Assembly (NCBI GenBank): GCA_023101885.1
Contig: JALPQD010000053.1
Coordinates: forward strand, 4,652,447 to 4,716,446
Source of the DNA: Typhlomys cinereus
Taxonomy: Eukaryota; Chordata; Mammalia; Rodentia; Platacanthomyidae
DNA: 64,000 nucleotides
Direction: 5' to 3'
The position numbers were made by a program, and so were the translations under genes. The notes beneath the pieces were generated by a model. That model was not told the origin of the DNA and made no database searches. It saw only the letters and a program-made list of their open reading frames with translations. Positions 10,870 through 22,663 of this stretch are shown one piece after another (the stretch's first letter is position 1; every line of letters starts with the position of its first letter).

Positions 10870-11621
10870 GCTTTTGTTGGTCTACCCGCCTGTTGGGCCT
10901 GGATGCTCCAGGTCACCCTGTGTCTCAGGTAACCCCTACCAACCCGTCCCAACTCCTCCTGCTGGCCAGCCTGAGCAGCATCCAGTCTGCCTGGGATTGG
11001 GATGAACTCTAGACCACTCCCCGGGTCCCAGGTGAGGTGCACAGCCAGTGCACCACCAGTCCCTTTGCTGGTCCACCGCCCAGCCACCCCGGAAGTTTCA
11101 GGTCACCCTGCATCTCAGGAAGGACACACCGCTCCTCAGAAACCAACAGAATCCAAAGAAAACCTAAGCAAAGCTGTAGGAGACAAACGCCATACATCTG
11201 AAGTCCTCTAAAATCATCCTATCACATGGGGGAGATTCTTCACAGCCAGCCCAAAGATAAGTAAACCCCTTTTTACCATCCTGCTTCTTTCAATTATTAA
11301 TCACTGTAGATTAACTTTTCCATATAGCCACCCCCAAACCATATAAAACTTCAGGGACTGTACCACTCACCCTCACATATCATCAAGGTACTAAATTGTA
11401 AAAGTGCACTGCCACACTAATATTCACCTCCTGTCTACTAAACCTGCTTTAATTGATGTCCTAACAGCCTAATACCCCCACCCAGGAAATAATAACAACA
11501 GACAAATGTACCCACCTCCAAGGCAACCACTAGCAATAACTGCCAGAGAATATTAATATCAACTAGATCAGTTCATTCAAAAACACACAGATTCTGAAAG
11601 GTCTTAAGAGACAAAACAACA
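10870..11621 (+). promoter_or_regulatory. L1 5' untranslated region
   Basis: This ~750-bp stretch precedes ORF1. Its first part is GC-rich, with two related 'caggtcaccctg' segments (starting 10910 and 11100). It should contain the internal promoter by analogy with other L1s. No tandem monomers of the mouse kind are visible. Confidence 0.6.
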
Positions 11622-12683
11622 ATGCCCAAGTCAAAATGCAGACCCATGAGAAGCAAAACCCAAGAAGACAAATCTTTCACCAAAAGAATTAACCCTATAA
11701 TGATAGATTCAAACCAAAACAAATTCACAGAAAATAGCCAAGAAAGCTGGGCCCAGGATAATGACTTTCAAAGCATGATCATTACCATGATCAATACTAC
11801 AAAAGAGGAAATCCGGGAGGAGTTAAATAACCGCATCAACCACTTTCAACGGGAACACAACTGACACTTGGAGGAGTTGAGAAAAACAGTTCAAGAAATA
11901 AAAATAGGCATAGAGCAGTTAAACAGTCTCAGGCAGAGTTTAAAATTGAACTAAAAGACAAGTTATCTTCAAACCAGAACTCAACAGTGAGTCTTATGAG
12001 CAGAACTAACAAAGCAGAAAATAGAATTTCAGATCTTGAAGACAAAGTGGGAGTATTAACCACCACAATGGAAGAAGTTATTAAAGCCAAAAAGATACTT
12101 GAGAGAAATATTCAAGAGTTATCGGACACCCTGAAGAAGCCTAACATGCACATTCATGGAATATCAGAGAAAGAATCCCAAAATACCAAACCTGAGGAAA
12201 TTTTTCAAATTATCATCAAGGAAAACTTCCCTCATCTAAAGAATGAGAGGCCCATCCAAATACAAGAGGCATTCCACACCCCAAACAGATATGACCAAAA
12301 TAGAAACTCGCCAGGGCAAAGAATAGTCAAAACACTCCACATTCAAGACAAAGAAAAGGTGCTGAGAGCTTCAAGGGAAAAAAGAAAAGTCAATTTTAAA
12401 GGTATTAAATATTAAAATAACAAACGACTTCTCAATGGAAACAGTAAAAGCAAAAAGAGCTTGGAGAGATGTACTTCAAGTATTAAATGAGCAAAAATGT
12501 CAACCCAGGCTGATATACCTGGCAAAACTATCTGTCATGATCCAGGGAGAAAGAAAAGTTTTCCAGCACAGAGACAACGTGAAAGCTTACATGTCTACCA
12601 AACCATGCCTTCAAAAAATGCTACAAATGATACTCAAGCTTGAAGAAAAAAATCTTTTCCAGGAGGACAGAAGGGAAGTATAA
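11622..12683 (+). pseudogene. L1 ORF1 (RNA-binding chaperone), broken
   Basis: ORF1 proteins coat L1 RNA as trimers and are needed for retrotransposition. The reading starts at an ATG encoding 'MPKSKCRPMRSKTQEDKSF', a basic amino end. A heptad-like coiled-coil region follows ('SRTNKAENRISDLEDKV'), then an RNA-recognition region ('NRNSPGQRIVKTLHIQDKEK'), and a C-terminal domain containing 'KCQPRLIYLAKLSVMIQGE'. That last block matches the ORF1p C-terminal domain of other L1s, including the usual 'QPR.xYPAKLS' motif, with P changed to L. A stop at about 11862 interrupts the coiled coil. A frameshift near 12405-12420 separates the C-terminal domain from the rest. No intact ORF1 product can be made. 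Confidence 0.85.
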
Positions 12684-12741
12684 ATACCACCAAAACCTAA
12701 AAGCCAAATAATACACTTACAAAAGCCACTAAACATAAAAA

Positions 12742-15700
12742 ATGTCCAGAATTAAAAATAATTTCTCCATTATAACTTTAAATGTCAATGGAATTAACTC
12801 ACCAGTCAAGAGACACAGATTACAAACTTGGATTAAATATGACAACCCATCAATCTGCTGCCTTCAGGAAACTCATCTCACCACAAAAGATAGGCATATC
12901 CTAAAAATAAAAGGCTGGTCCAAAATTCTACAAGCTAATGGAACCAAGAAACAGGCAGGAGTAGCCATTATGCTTTCAGACAGAGTGGACTTCAAACCAA
13001 AAAAAATCATAAGAGATGCAGATGGATACTACATTTTAGTCACAGGCACAATTCACTAGGAAGGCTTCACAATACTGAACATATATGCACCTAATATGGG
13101 CCGCTCCAAATTCATTAAGCAAATCCTACAGTGTCTAAAGCAAGAAATGAACCCCAAAACGATAATTCTTGGGGATTTCAACACTGTCCTCTCAACATGG
13201 GATAGATCAACAGGTCAAAAGCTTAACAGAGACACTTTGGAACTTAATCAAACCCTTACTGAAATGGACCTTATAGATCTCTATTGAACTTTTCATCCAC
13301 GCACCAAAGAATACACATTTTTCTCAGCAGCACATGGAACTTCTCCAAAATAGATCACATATTGGGCCACAAAACGAATCTCCACATATATAGGAAAGTT
13401 GAAATTCTAGCCTGTACCCTATCAGACCACCATGGTATAAAGCTTGACATCTGCAACACAACAAACAACAGAAAATACACTAACTCCTGAAAACTAAACA
13501 CTATGATGCTGAATGAGAATTGGATTCAGGTAGAAATTACAAAGGAAATTTCTAGATTTCCTGGAAGTAAACGATAATGAAAATACAACTTACCAATGAC
13601 ACAATGAAAGCTGTCCTAAGAGATAATTTCATAGCTCTTAATGCCTACATCAAAAAAAAATGGAAACATCATAATTAAATAACTTAACAATGCAGCTCAA
13701 AGCTTTAGAGACACTAGAGTAATCTGTTCCCAAAAGCAGTAGAATAGAGGAGATCAGCAAAAACAGGGGAGAAATATCTGAAATTGAGATAAGGAAAATG
13801 ATACAGAGAATCAACCAGTCAAAAAGCTGGTTCTTTGAAAAAAATCAATAAGATTGATACACCCCTAAAAGCAAGAGAGAGAAAACCCAAATTAACAAAA
13901 TTAGAAATGAAAATGGAGTTATCACTACTGATACCCAAGAAATTCAGAGTATTATAATGTCTTATTTCAAAAACTTTACTCTGTGAAATTTGACAACACA
14001 AAAGAAACAGATGAATTCGTGGTAAGCACAACAAACCTAAATTGAATCAGGAAGTTGTGAATTATTTAAATAGTCCTATAATATATGAGGAAATCGATGA
14101 AGTAATCTCGAATCGTCCCACCAAAAAATGTCCTGGACCAGATGGATACAGCACAGAGTTCTACCAGACATTTAAGGAGGTAATAACACCAATACTCCTT
14201 AAACTGTTCCATCAAATAGCAAAGGAAGGAACACTACCAAATTCCTTCTATGAAGCTAATATCATCTTAATCCCAAAACCTAATAAAGATTCACTTAAAA
14301 AAGAAAAGTATAGGCCAATCTCTCTGATGAACACAGATGCAAAGATTCTCAATAAAGTATTAGCAAATAGGATTCAAAAACATATCAAAAAGATCATTCA
14401 TGGGGACCAAGTAGGCTTTATCCCCAGCACACAAGGTTGTTTCAACATACGCAAATCAATAAACGTAATTCACCATATAAACCAGTCCAAAGTTCAAGAC
14501 CACATGATAACTCTCGACAGATGCAGAAAAAGCTTTGATGAGATCCAACAGCCCTTTTTGATCAAAACCCTAGAGAAGGTTGGAATGGAAAGAACCTTTA
14601 TCAATATAGTAAAAGCTGTATACAGCAAGCCAACAGCAAGGATTATACCCAATGGGGAAAAATTTGAAGCATTCCTGCTTCAATCAGGAACTAGACAAGG
14701 CTGTCCACTCTCACCACTTCTATTCAATATTGTACTTGAAGTCTTAGCTGAGGCCATAAGACAAGAAAGGGGGATAAAAGGAATTCAAATTGGCAAGGAA
14801 GAAGTCAAGTTATCTCTATTTGCAGATGACATGATCTTATACATGAGTGATCCCAAAAACTCCACCAGGAAACTCCTGAAACTAATACAGAAATTCAGCA
14901 GGGTGGCAGGATACAAAATAAATGTACAAAAATCAGTGGCCTTCCTATATGCCCAGAATGAAAGAAGTTAGAAAGCCTTGAGAGAAACAATCCCACTTAC
15001 TATAGCCCCTAAAATATGAAATACCTTGGTATAAACCTAACCAAGGAAGTAAGAGACCTTTACAATGAAAACTTTAAAACCCTAAAGAAAGAAATTACAG
15101 AAGACACCAGAAGGTGGAAAGACCTCCCATGTTCCTGGATTAGCAGAATCAACATCATAAAAATGACCATCCTATCAAAGACAATATACAGATTCAATGC
15201 TATACCAATTAAAATCCGAAAGAATTCTGTAAAGAAGTTGACCAAACAATCTCAAAATTCATATGGAGGTACAAAAGACCCAGGATAGCAAAAACAATCC
15301 TGAGTAACAAAAACACTGCTGGAGGTATCACCATATCAAACCTTAGTCTGTGCTACAAATCCATAGTTATAAAAACAGCCTGGTACTGGCTCCAAAATGA
15401 CATACAGATCAGTGGATAAGGGTTGAAGACCCAGATATAAGCCCACAAAAATACAGCCATTTGATCTTTGTCAAAGGGGCCCAAAAATTCCAATGGAAAA
15501 AGATAAATCTTCAACAAATGGTGCTGGCAAAACTGGATCTCCACATGCAGAAGATTAAAGCTGGACCCGTACTTGTCACCATGTACAAGACTTAATTTCA
15601 AATGGATCAAGGACCTCGACATAAGACCAGAGACTATAAAAACCGTAGTTAAAAGGGTAGAGAACTCCCTTGAGCTGTTTGGGCTAGGCCAACAGTTCCT

Positions 15701-16542
15701 AAACGGACATCCAATAGCACAGTCACTACAACCAACACCCAACAGATGGGATCTTGTGAAATTAAAGAGCTTCTGTTCAGATAAAGAGATTGTAACTCGA
15801 GCACAAAGGCAACCCCCAGAATGGGAGAAAATCTTCACTAACCATATATCTGATAGAGCTCTATTATCCAGAGTGCACAAAGAACTTAGGAAACTAAGCA
15901 CCAAGGAAACAAATGGCCCAATTAAGAAATGGGCCTTGGAACTTAAAAGAAACTTTACCAAGGACGAAATTAAAATGTCTAACAAATATCTTAAAAAATG
16001 CTCCACTTCTTTAGCCATCAGGGAAATGCAAATCAAAACCTCCCTGAGATATCATCTCACCCCGGTCAGGATGGCAAAAATCCACAATACAAACAACACC
16101 AAATGCTGGAGAGGATGTGGAGAGAGGAGAGCTCTTCTACATTGCTAGTGGGAGTGCAGACTCATGCAACCACTCTGGCAAACTGTCTGGCGATTCTTTA
16201 AAAAGTTAAAGATTGAAATGCCATATGACCCTGCTATTCCACTTTTGGGAATAACCCTCCAAACGGTAAAAATTCACCTCAATAGTACAAGCATGACCAT
16301 GTTCATAGCAGCACTTTTTACAATAGCAAAGTCATGGAATCAACCCAAATGTCCAACAGTTGATGAGTGGATAAGGAAAATGTGGTACACCTATACAATG
16401 GAATAGTACTCAGCCATCAAAAAATGATGAATTAATGAAATTTGCTGGGAAGTGGATGGAATTAGAAACAATTATATTGAGTGAAGTATCCCAGACACAG
16501 AAAATTAAGTGCTGTATGTACTCCCTAATAGGTGGATCCTAG
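12742..16542 (+). pseudogene. L1 ORF2 (endonuclease/reverse transcriptase), broken
   Basis: ORF2 carries the AP-type endonuclease and reverse transcriptase that drive target-primed insertion. The endonuclease begins at the ATG at 12742, with 'ITLNVNGINSPVKRHRL' and 'CCLQETHL', and continues with 'ILGDFN' and 'SDHHGIKL'. A stop at 13057-13059 and further stops near 13287 and 13490, plus a poorly readable stretch at 13500-14040, break it. The RT domain is the longest open part (14042-14971). It shows '[13 protein letters not shown]', '[19 protein letters not shown]' and the catalytic 'FADD' at 14819-14830. The C-terminal zinc-knuckle region ('NNTKCWRGCG') follows near 16110. It is interrupted by a TAG just after 'ALLHC' and another at 16404. 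The terminal 'MYSLIGGS' plus stop at 16540-16542 marks the natural end. Confidence 0.9.
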
Positions 16543-17575
16543 TACCAAACCTACTTAGAGACACACTCAAAGATAAATCTCAGTAATATCTACAGTAATT
16601 GCAAATATTATAAACAGGAGGGAAGAGGAAGGAGGGCCACACCAGAAACAAGGAGAGAGGGGCTCATGTTATAGCAGAGAAAAATCTGGTTAAGTTCACA
16701 GACTTTCCTTCCTGATCATTTGCAACTGATGGAGTATAATCTCACCAGAAGGGGAGGGCATGTAGTCTGGCAGATAGAAAGTAACCATTTTGCAAATGGG
16801 AGACTGACTGCCCCCCTCACCGCGGTCTCCTACTTTTATTTCATCTGCTTTTGAATATACTTTTATAATAAGACTCTATTTTAACAGCTTTTTATCTCTG
16901 GCCAGGTGGTGACATCCAACACTAATCAAGATGGAGCCAAGGGCATTGCAAGAGCAGCAAAACTGAAAAAAAAATCAACAAACCATAATACCAAACATCA
17001 GAGACTCTATATCAACCACCTGGAACCAGGCCAGCCTAATCTCTCCCCATCCTGAAGCTCAGGGAAATTTGCAGAAGAGGGGGCGGTAAGAGTGTAAGAG
17101 CACAAGGATGGGGAGGAGTAATGATATGCAAGATACTCCACACAAGTTAGGTCCAAAGCAATCATAATAGGTCTTTGCATGACTTGTGCAATGACCAACA
17201 CATTATTGATCCCTCAAAGTCTAGAATGGACTAAAGGCACTAGGATCCTTAGAAGCTAGGGATTAACAGCCACAATAGTGTTCCTATACTTAAGGGGAAC
17301 ACAAGAAAGAGTTCTAGGAAATGCCACTGAGTCCTTACACCTCATCAGAGAGGAGGACCCAGAGGAAAGTTTGACATAGTCATTAAAGGATGCTCCAGGG
17401 AAAGGGAGGTGGGGAGGGAGGAGGCACTGGGAGATAGGGAGGCAGGGGGGGAAAGGAAGAGGAAAAGTGGGGAGGTAGCAAGTGGGTCCAGGGAGGGGTG
17501 GAGGGAGGGAGGGTACCGGTGTACCTAATAATTTTGTATGAGCAGAAATAAACAAAGAAATAAATTATTTTTAAA
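16543..17575 (+). other. L1 3' untranslated region with G-rich tract
   Basis: This non-coding tail is shared, in order, with the second L1 at 45134-46179. It includes 'caccagaaacaaggagagag' and a G/A-rich run (about 17398-17515) with many GGG/GGGG blocks that could form quadruplexes. It ends in an A-rich sequence. Confidence 0.8.
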
Positions 17576-17588
17576 AAATGAAGTTGAG
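17576..17588 (+). repeat. Right target-site duplication of the full-length L1
   Basis: The 13-mer 'aaatgaagttgag' is identical to 10857-10869. Confidence 0.9.
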
Positions 17589-17621
17589 AAGAGCAAGATC
17601 TCTTGACAAAACTCAAAGAGG

Positions 17622-17756
17622 TAAACAGGATGGTGCACACCCACAGCTACCGGGGAGGCTGAAGTTGGAGGACTATTTGAGTTTCCAAGTTGGAGACTGG
17701 CAAGACCTCAGCTAAAACAAAACAAAACAAACAAACAAACAAAAAACCCCAACATA
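17622..17756 (+). mobile_element. B1-like SINE with A-rich tail
   Basis: 'caggatggtgcacaccca', 'ctaccggggaggctgaag' and 'ggcaagacctcagctaaaac' follow the B1 layout. The tail is made of (CAAAA)n and (CAAA)n units. Confidence 0.65.
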
Positions 17757-17959
17757 ATTAAACAAAACTTCAAAGAGTATCAACTTAAGATGCAAATTGC
17801 ACTTTAAAATATAGGAAATGGTGAGTTCATAAGATACTAAGGTTATTTCTGTGACTTGTGGTTGATGATCAGCCTTTGAGGAAAGCAAAAGGACGGATCG
17901 AAGAGCGACACTGGAAAATGAAGACCAGCCGGAGAAGACCAGAACCTCAGGTGAGAACA

Positions 17960-18110
17960 CAGGCTGGCGAGTTCTGCTGACTGGACCTGCTGCCTCCTAG
18001 CTGAGGATCCTAAGGCAAGATATTGAACTCACCCAGCCTCTTATCTATAAAATGAGGAGACTTCTCAAGATAGTCAAATAAATAGGGTATTACTTTTGCT
18101 TATCTTAAAG
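17960..18110 (+). mobile_element. MIR-like ancient SINE
   Basis: 'ctcacccagcctcttatctataaaatgag' is recognisable as the MIR core/tail region ('cctcagtttcctcatctgtaaaatgg' in the consensus). It is old and strongly diverged. Confidence 0.55.
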
Positions 18111-19650
18111 TATCATCCCAGGAGGTAGAAATACACACAATTGACTTGAAATCCTGATTTCCCCAAGGGCCGACTGGCATAGGTACAGTCCCAGGGCTGC
18201 CCCAGATGGAGAGATTTCCCATGACCATATGTGCTTTGGGAACACATATTTGTCATCTGGAACACACTTCTTCATTCTAAAGTCGTTAGAGGCTTACTGT
18301 CCACTAGTGACCAGCCTTTGGATCCCGCATTGGGAATCGGGACAGATGCTTCCACTCTGGTTCCTGACTAAGAATCCAGAATATCTGGAGGGGCCGTTCC
18401 CCTAAAGGGTTAAGACCTGGATACAAGAAGGAATCTAGGTATATCTGGCCAGGTCCAGAAGGAAAATTCTGCATGGAGACGCCACAGTAGCTGTTGCCTG
18501 GTAGGCTGAGCCCCAGAACAACTAGTGGACCTGAAATAACCCAGCAGCCTTCTCAGTTCCTGTTGGCCTTGCTTGAACCAACACTGCAGCCAGCCTAGGC
18601 TCAGCTGCATCTCTGCCCTTTCTGAAGTCTGAGCGTCATGTTGGTTACTCCTTCACCAGACACAATCATTGCCCAAAGCATACAGGCCTGCCTAGATCTT
18701 GGCTACTTCCAAGAGACACTTCCCTTTTTCTTCTTGTACCTGAAATTTCACCCGAAGAATAGCAGGCATCAAAAAGAAGCTGTCCTGGAGTCCAGTCTAG
18801 GAATATTTTTCTATCCTGTCTTAGTCTCTCCCCTTTTCTTCTTGCTGCTGATCCAAGTTCTTCATAATTTGCCTCTGGCTCATCTTGGTCATGCACATGT
18901 ATGACCTGAGTGTTCTGGGAAAGGTGGGGTACAACTCTACACCTGTCCTCTTCTTTCTTTCTGAAATAAGGTAGTAGTTGCTGCCTAAGGACACACAGTT
19001 GGGTCACTGTCTTTGACTAGTGGAAGTGCAGATGAAGTATTGGGAGAATAAACTGTCCCATGAGTTCGTTTTGTGACTCGTAAAGTTTCACGGTCTTCAT
19101 CCAATGCCAATTATGTTTTAAAGATGAAATAAGTTTATGGTTGTTATTCTAAATGAATTAATGAATGCATTTTCAGTTTAGCTTCAAACATCGTCAATGT
19201 TTGACAGATGTCGCCCTCATAAAACCAATATATACACAACCACTTAGCAGAGTTATAGCCCAAATTCTGAAATGTCTGTAGCAAACCCCTCTGAGCCTCC
19301 TTTCTCAATCTAATGAAGAAGGATAAGACTGGCCTCGTCTCCATGTTGAGAATATTAACTGACAAGTAGTTTTTAAATCTTGGTTTGAGGCTGAAGGATC
19401 TGTGTTGGTCTGACCAGGTGTTCTCTGATGCTAACATCAAGGTGTCTCTTCCAGAAGCTCCGTAGGAGTCTTGCATTGATCATTGCCAAGGTGGGTCCTG
19501 TGCTTACCTCCTCACTTCAGTGTGTCTGAGCCCCGGCCTGCTCTTGCCCATTATCAGCCACAAGGCTTCAGTGGGAAATGCTGACAAGCCAAGATTTTCA
19601 ATTTAGTACCTGTGCACTAGTATATTTACCAGTCAGTACCATGAGCCTAG
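18110..19650. other. Unassigned sequence, intronic to the pseudogene
   Basis: This appears mostly single-copy. Minus-strand frames around 18.67-19.0 kb and 19.14-19.48 kb do not resemble THEMIS-family exons or any family I know. Confidence 0.35.
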
Positions 19651-19768
19651 GACTTTTGAGAGATTACACCTTACTATGCTGTCCAGGCTAGCCCCAAATT
19701 CCTGGACTCAAGTGATCCTCCTGCCTCATAAGCAGCGAGGACTTGAATAGGCACTGTGACACTAGGGC
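19650..19768 (-). mobile_element. B1-like SINE, reversed
   Basis: 'actatgctgtccaggctagc', 'ggactcaagtgatcctcctg' and 'aggcactgtgacacta' are the reverse complement of B1 landmarks. Confidence 0.7.
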
Positions 19769-19882
19769 TTCCAAGCATCCAGTGATTCTGGATTATTTCT
19801 AACTATTTTTCATTTCAAAACCAGTTCTGTTACGTACATATGTATGCATCTAGGTCTGTATGTTTTCATTTATTTGTTTATT

Positions 19883-19925
19883 TTTAGTACTGTGGATTGG
19901 ACCCAGGGCTAAGCACCCATCACCC
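19883..19925 (-). mobile_element. ID-like SINE fragment, reversed
   Basis: 'gtactgtggattggaccc' followed by 'agggctaagcaccca' matches the box B region of an ID element in reverse complement. Only a short fragment remains. Confidence 0.45.
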
Positions 19926-20109
19926 ACCCTACATCACATTTTAAATAATAACTCTTTTATGTGTGTTAATGACTATATCATGTTTAATATGGTAGCATGA
20001 ATAGTATTTTCTTGTCTACACAGGAAAACAAAACGATCCTGTCTCTGAGTAGATGGAAAAGTCATTGGAGATTGACATTCATCTCATCTATCAACAGAAT
20101 CCTAAGTTG

Positions 20110-20339
20110 GTCTGGAGAGATGGCTCAGGGGTTAAAGGCTTTGCCTTGCATACAAAAAGGACCTGAGTTTGGATCCCAGATTCCTCAGTAAAAATGCTGG
20201 ACAGAAATAGCAGCAGCTTGCAATTCCAGGCCTGGAAGGCAAACTCTGGAAAACTCTAGAATAAAATATCGAGGAAGTAGAAGTAATCCAGGATGATTCT
20301 CAAAGTCACTCTTGGGACTTTACAGGCATGCATGTGTGC

Positions 20340-20391
<52 letters not shown>

Positions 20392-20394
20392 CAC
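20110..20394 (+). mobile_element. Dip/B2-superfamily-like SINE with (CA)n tail
   Basis: The head 'ctggagagatggctcagggg' and box-B-like 'gagtttggatccc' are present, with body 'ggaagtagaagtaatccagg' and 'gggactttacaggcatgc'. It ends in an uninterrupted (CA)n run from 20341. Pol III boxes are recognisable. Confidence 0.8.
20341..20394 (+). repeat. (CA)n microsatellite
   Basis: This is the dinucleotide tail of the preceding SINE, with a single G substitution near its end. Confidence 0.95.
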
Positions 20395-20399
20395 CAGAA

Positions 20400-21350
20400 G
20401 CTAAAGCATAAGAAGCATCAGAAGCTAAAGTTAAATGAAAGGAGAAACTGCTCACCAAGAATCAGTTAGGAAGATAAGAAACTGAATTTTAGATATACTT
20501 GTCACTCACTCCAAGAGAGACCTTTGGGGTCAACAGTGCCACTGTACACAGGAAGATCATTCCTAGGGTTTGGGATGCTATTGGTTAATCATTTCCACTA
20601 CACTCACAACTGTTGTCATTATTACTCAAAAGACAGAGAGAATAAAAAATGGGCCTGAGCTGTGCAGATGCGATAGAGTAAGGACTCGGGGACCCAAGTT
20701 ACATGTTACAATCCACAGGACACAGCATGACGAGCCAGAGCCAGGCTCCAGCTGGAAGCCAAGCCTGGCAAGCACTCGTGTCCTGCCATGAGCCGACTTC
20801 ATCCCTTACAGTCTTTGCCTCCTGAAAGAACATCTTCCAACAAGCTAAAATTTTAAGGCTCCTATAAATTCATGCCTAATATGATATAGAGGTTCTTTTT
20901 CTGCACAGGCAAATAAAATGTTCCAGTCTCTGAGTAGATAGAAAAGTGCACTGGGGTTCACATGGGCCATAAACAAAATCATAAAAATAATGAGTGGTGA
21001 GGGACTGGCCTTTATGGAAACACATAAGAAAATGCACCAATAATAAATTTGCTCAAGAGATATAAACTAGGTTTTTCTGCCTACAGCTCATTTGATGTCA
21101 CCCTGGAATGAGTATTTATGGAGGGAATCAAATAAAAGCATTCTAAGTCTACTAAAGGACCGTGTTCAACTACATATGATGATTAGAGTATAATAATAGG
21201 TGATGGGATGAAGTGGATTTTTAAATAGCAGAATAAATCACATTCTTTGCGAAGAGCATGTGAAAAGCATGCTTCAGCATCTAACAAATAGCTCCTAAAT
21301 TAAGATGTAAAGCCAGTGAGGTAAGAGATAATTGATTTCTGGAAATGGAA
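20400..21350. other. Unassigned AT-rich sequence
   Basis: No gene or nameable repeat was found. A segment near 20.83-20.95 kb ('ttctgcacaggcaaataaaa', 'tctgagtagatagaaaag') echoes 20.00-20.07 kb, which suggests a local duplication. Confidence 0.4.
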
Positions 21351-21394
<44 letters not shown>

Positions 21395-21609
21395 TCAGAA
21401 GACACTGTGGGTCCCTGGAGAAGTCCAAGGGTGACTTCAGGAATCATCCTTTTTTGCTTCCTTCTGGGATTTCCCAGGCTCCGCCCACCAGAGCCAGAAG
21501 TGCAGGCCACTGTCCGTTTCTGCCTGGTGTTTTTAAGTGAGAACCCGGATCCAAACTAACGGTCTGCTTGTGAGGTAGAGTCTTAACCGTTGAATCAACT
21601 CTCTAGCCC
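21351..21609 (-). mobile_element. Dip/B2-superfamily-like SINE, reversed
   Basis: The order is reversed: a (GT)n run (21351-21392), then 'aagggtgacttcaggaatca', 'gggatttcccaggctccgcc', 'gaacccggatccaaac' (box B complement) and 'ttgaatcaactctctagccc' (box A/head complement). Confidence 0.8.
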
Positions 21610-21774
21610 TGGAAATGGCATCTTCACAGCTTCTTCTAGGATTCCTCCACGAGTCAATCTGCAAACCTTTGGACTTCGCATCCACAGCTGGCTGGATGTT
21701 GCATGGAAACCCCTGATGCCAGCACCCTCCAGTGCCCACTGAAGGGCGGTGCTCACTGGGTTCATTGCCTGTGG

Positions 21775-22195
21775 AACTGTGCAGTGGCTTGAATATGACT
21801 TGCATTTGTCCTGCAAGGGCTCATGTGTTGTAAATTTGGTCCACAAGTATTGTGACGTGAAGACACAGGACACTTGTAAGTCTGTGGTGGAGGCTCTTGG
21901 GTCTTTGAAGACTCTGTTCTCCAAAGTGATCAAGATCGTTCTAGCACAATCCTGCTTAGTTCTCATAAGAGGATTATATTACAAGCCTGCCCTGTCTTCT
22001 CATGGCATGTGGTCACCCGCCATGATGTGATCTTTCTTTCTTGAGTGATTCATCTGCCATGAAGTCCTTACCAGAGTTGGTACCATTGTGTTTGGACTTT
22101 TGGCTTCCAAAGCTGTGAGCCAACAAGCTCTTTTCCTAATAAGCACCTCAGCCTGAAGTGTTTTGATACAGCAACAGAAAATAGAGCAATACGTA
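21775..22195 (+). mobile_element. hAT-like interspersed repeat
   Basis: The copy has a 'ggcttgaatatgacttgc' head and a 'ctgtgagccaacaagctctt' segment. It closes 'tttgatacagcaacagaaaa', as expected for MER1/URR1-type hAT elements. It lies just outside the THEMIS-family exon block, on the 3' side of that gene's strand. Confidence 0.55.
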
Positions 22196-22296
22196 CCCCA
22201 AACTCTTAGTCACCTGGCAAATGTGCTGTCACTGAGAAACAGGAGTACAAAACTGGCCACTAAAGTGCTTTGGGACTAGGGATCTAAGAATGCCAC

Positions 22297-22663
22297 CTGA
22301 TCTTGTGTTTCCTCCTGGTGAGCAGCTTCCATTTCATGATGGTATCGATGAAGTAGAGCTGGTCATTCGGACACTCCTGGAACTGACCCCAACAGTCCAT
22401 GGGAAGGAGCAATCTCAGGGGTGTCTTCTTCCCAAGCACCTCACATTGTAGCAGCCTCCTCCCTTGACTCTTATCAAAGCCAATTAAAGACAAGGTTTCT
22501 CTTTCCTCAGCTCCGTGGGCAAATCCTCTGTGAAGATGGGGAGCAAATTCTGGAAGCAGGAAGGATGTCTGTGGGTCACAGGATCCTGAGGAACTCGGAC
22601 AGAGTGGACTAAGTCAGCCACGGTTTCAAAATGGAACGGGATCTGCAATCAGCTGGAACTTCC
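22297..22663 (-). pseudogene. THEMIS-family pseudogene exon (end of CABIT domain 1)
   Basis: On the minus strand a pyrimidine-rich acceptor ('cttctcttcttggcag') precedes a 367-bp exon-like block ending at a possible donor ('atcag|gtggca'). It reads '(G)KFQLIADPVPF', then in another frame 'TVADLVHSVRVPQDPVTH', then 'ETLSLIGFDKSQGRRLLQCE', 'LRLLLPMDCWGQFQECPND' and 'LYFIDTIMKWKLL'. These follow THEMIS through the second half of its first CABIT domain in the same order and at about the same length (roughly 113-120 codons). Stops after 'DPVPF' and frame changes before the final open part show that it is decayed. It is on the same strand as the exon at 7890-8892, about 13.4 kb upstream, as expected for one gene. 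The last segment is closer to THEMIS than to THEMIS2. Confidence 0.78.

Larger units (their letters stand above)
10870..17575 (+). mobile_element. Full-length LINE-1, inactive
   Basis: This is a 6.7-kb element bracketed by a perfect 13-bp duplication, 'aaatgaagttgag'. Its order is 5'UTR (10870-11621), ORF1 (11622-12683), spacer, ORF2 (12742-16542), then a 3'UTR with a G-rich stretch (about 17400-17515) and an A-rich end. Reading frames are interrupted by several stops and frameshifts, so it cannot encode working machinery. It is not a mouse/rat-type L1: the ORF1 amino end and the 5'UTR do not resemble murine monomer promoters. It lies in the putative intron of the THEMIS-family pseudogene, on the opposite strand. 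Confidence 0.95.

Noticed and set aside
17256..17640. Proline-rich minus-strand frames
   Set aside because: They are antisense translations of the G-rich L1 3'UTR.
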